DNA of 7,138 bases from an uncultured Rhodospirillales bacterium (lineage in GTDB: Bacteria > Pseudomonadota > Alphaproteobacteria > ATCC43930 > CGMCC-115725): positions 1 through 7,138 of the forward strand of contig CAIUCF010000253.1 in the NCBI GenBank assembly GCA_903897565.1, written 5' to 3'. The position numbers and the translations under genes were made by a program. Numbering within the stretch: the stretch's first letter is position 1; each line of letters opens with the position of its first letter. Under the pieces are notes generated by a model. That model was not told the origin of the DNA and did not search any database. It worked only from the letters and a program-made list of their open reading frames with translations. Below are positions 6,055 to 7,138 of this stretch, one piece after another.

Positions 6055-7138
6055 ATGAGCCTCGGTTTCGGCAATCGTCAGCGCGAGTTGACCCTGCGCG
6101 ACAAGCTCGGCGCGATCAACTGGGGGCTGATCACGTTGTTGACGACGATCGCGGCGATCGGCTGTTCCGTGCTGTACTCGGCCGCCAACGGCCATGGCGA
6201 TCCCTGGGCCAATGCCTCGATGATGCGTTTCGGCGTCGGCGTCGTACTGATGCTCGCGGTCGCCCTGGTCGATATCCGAACCTGGTACCGCCTCGCCTAC
6301 CCGATCTACGGCGTCGGCCTGGTGCTGCTGTTCCTGGTCGATCTGCGCGGCGTCCGCGGCCTCGGCGCGCAGCGCTGGCTCGAGCTCGGACCGGTCTCCC
6401 TGCAGCCCTCCGAGTTGATGAAGATCGGGCTGGTGATGGCGCTCGCCCATTACTTCCACGGCCGCACCCTCGACCAGGCGGGCAAGCCGCTGCACCTGCT
6501 GTTCCCGATCCTGCTGGTGCTGGTGCCGGCGGCTCTGGTGTTGAAGCAGCCCGATCTCGGCACCGCGATGATGCTGGGGCTCGGCGCGATCAGCCTGTTC
6601 TTCCTGGCGGGGGTCAGATTGTGGATGTTCGCCCTCGCCGGGATCGGGATGGCGGCGATGGTGCCGATCGCCTGGCGTTTCCTGCGACCCTACCAGAAGA
6701 ACCGGCTGCTGACCTTCCTCAACCCCGAGAACGACAATCTCGGCGCCGGCTATCACATCATGCAGTCGGAAATCGCGCTCGGCTCCGGCGGCATGTGGGG
6801 CAAAGGCTTCCTGCAGGGCACGCAAAGCCATCTCGATTTCCTGCCCGAGAAGCAGACCGATTTCATCTTCACCATGTTCGCCGAGGAGTTCGGCATGGCC
6901 GGCGGATTGGTGCTGCTCGCGCTCTACGCCGCGGTGCTGGCCTATGGCTTCGCGATCGCGATGCGCTGCCGCAACCAGTTCGGCAGGCTGCTCGGGCTCG
7001 GCGTGGTGTGCAATTTCTTCTTCTACGTCTTCATCAACATCGCGATGGTGATGGGGCTGCTGCCGGTGGTGGGGGTGCCGCTGCCGCTGATCTCCTACGG
7101 CGGCACGGCGATGCTGACCCTGATGTTCGGCTTCGGGC
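6055..7138 (+). CDS. rodA: RodA, SEDS-family peptidoglycan glycosyltransferase (3' end outside the window)
   Basis: RodA polymerises lipid II into glycan strands in the inner membrane and works as a pair with PBP2. The frame is open to the window edge, giving 361 residues; family members are about 370-385, so only the last part is missing. It is a multi-pass membrane protein with the SEDS landmarks in order: QRWLELGPVSLQPSELMK (106-123), KQPDLGTA (164-171), FLNPENDNLGAGYHIMQSE (221-239), GKGFLQGTQSHLDFLPEKQ (249-267), TDFIF (268-272), and PLPLISYGGTAML (342-354). D269 of TDFIF corresponds to the essential aspartate of the large periplasmic loop. LISYGG and the elongation-operon context favour RodA over FtsW. 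I chose the ATG at 6055 because MSLG... fits related proteins; an in-frame ATG at 6043 would add four residues. Neither has a strong ribosome-binding site, perhaps because the repeat just upstream has displaced the original leader. Confidence 0.95.
   Translation, partial: MSLGFGNRQRELTLRDKLGAINWGLITLLTTIAAIGCSVLYSAANGHGDPWANASMMRFGVGVVLMLAVALVDIRTWYRLAYPIYGVGLVLLFLVDLRGVRGLGAQRWLELGPVSLQPSELMKIGLVMALAHYFHGRTLDQAGKPLHLLFPILLVLVPAALVLKQPDLGTAMMLGLGAISLFFLAGVRLWMFALAGIGMAAMVPIAWRFLRPYQKNRLLTFLNPENDNLGAGYHIMQSEIALGSGGMWGKGFLQGTQSHLDFLPEKQTDFIFTMFAEEFGMAGGLVLLALYAAVLAYGFAIAMRCRNQFGRLLGLGVVCNFFFYVFINIAMVMGLLPVVGVPLPLISYGGTAMLTLMFGFG

Noticed and set aside
4796..6058. A 420-codon plus-strand frame overlapping mrdA and ending with an ATGA overlap at rodA
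   Set aside because: It is out of frame with the PBP2 catalytic domain and its composition (runs of R, P, G, H) is a shadow. The overlap at rodA is probably chance.
5926..6831. A 301-codon minus-strand open frame opposite rodA and the second palindrome
   Set aside because: rodA is certain on the plus strand; the antisense product is rich in Q, H, D, R and A and runs into repeat-encoded VIPAEAGIH sequence.

Overview
This window is a chromosomal segment of a GC-rich (by eye roughly two thirds G+C), rod-shaped proteobacterium. The protein sequences and the mreB-mreC-mreD-mrdA-rodA gene order best fit an alphaproteobacterium; I cannot name a genus from sequence alone. Most of the window is the elongasome (cell-wall elongation) operon, which is well-known core biology and not a new system.

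Layout. Positions 22-870 (minus strand) hold a tandem-domain universal stress protein gene. It is divergent from the rest and separated from mreB by 291 bases. That gap carries a CRP/FNR-type dyad (943-956) placed correctly for a class II activated promoter reading into the stress gene. The plus strand then carries mreB (1162-2202), mreC (2296-3213), mreD (3441-3905), mrdA encoding PBP2 (3912-5870), and rodA (6055 to the window edge, 3' end missing).

How the genes work together. MreB forms membrane-attached actin-like filaments. MreC and MreD link them to the periplasm and activate PBP2. PBP2 cross-links the glycan strands polymerised by RodA. All five are co-directional with no convincing internal terminator, so a single operon is likely. 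No convincing promoter for mreB could be fixed.

The unusual part is in the spacers. Two unrelated palindromic repeat elements interrupt this normally compact operon: a hairpin with imperfect arms of about 45 bases between mreC and mreD (3305-3424), and a palindrome with perfect 29-base arms between mrdA and rodA (5924-6028). Both look like dispersed REP/MITE-type elements. The first lies next to a mreD whose N-terminus looks short, and an open frame runs through it and ends in an ATGA overlap with the mreD start.
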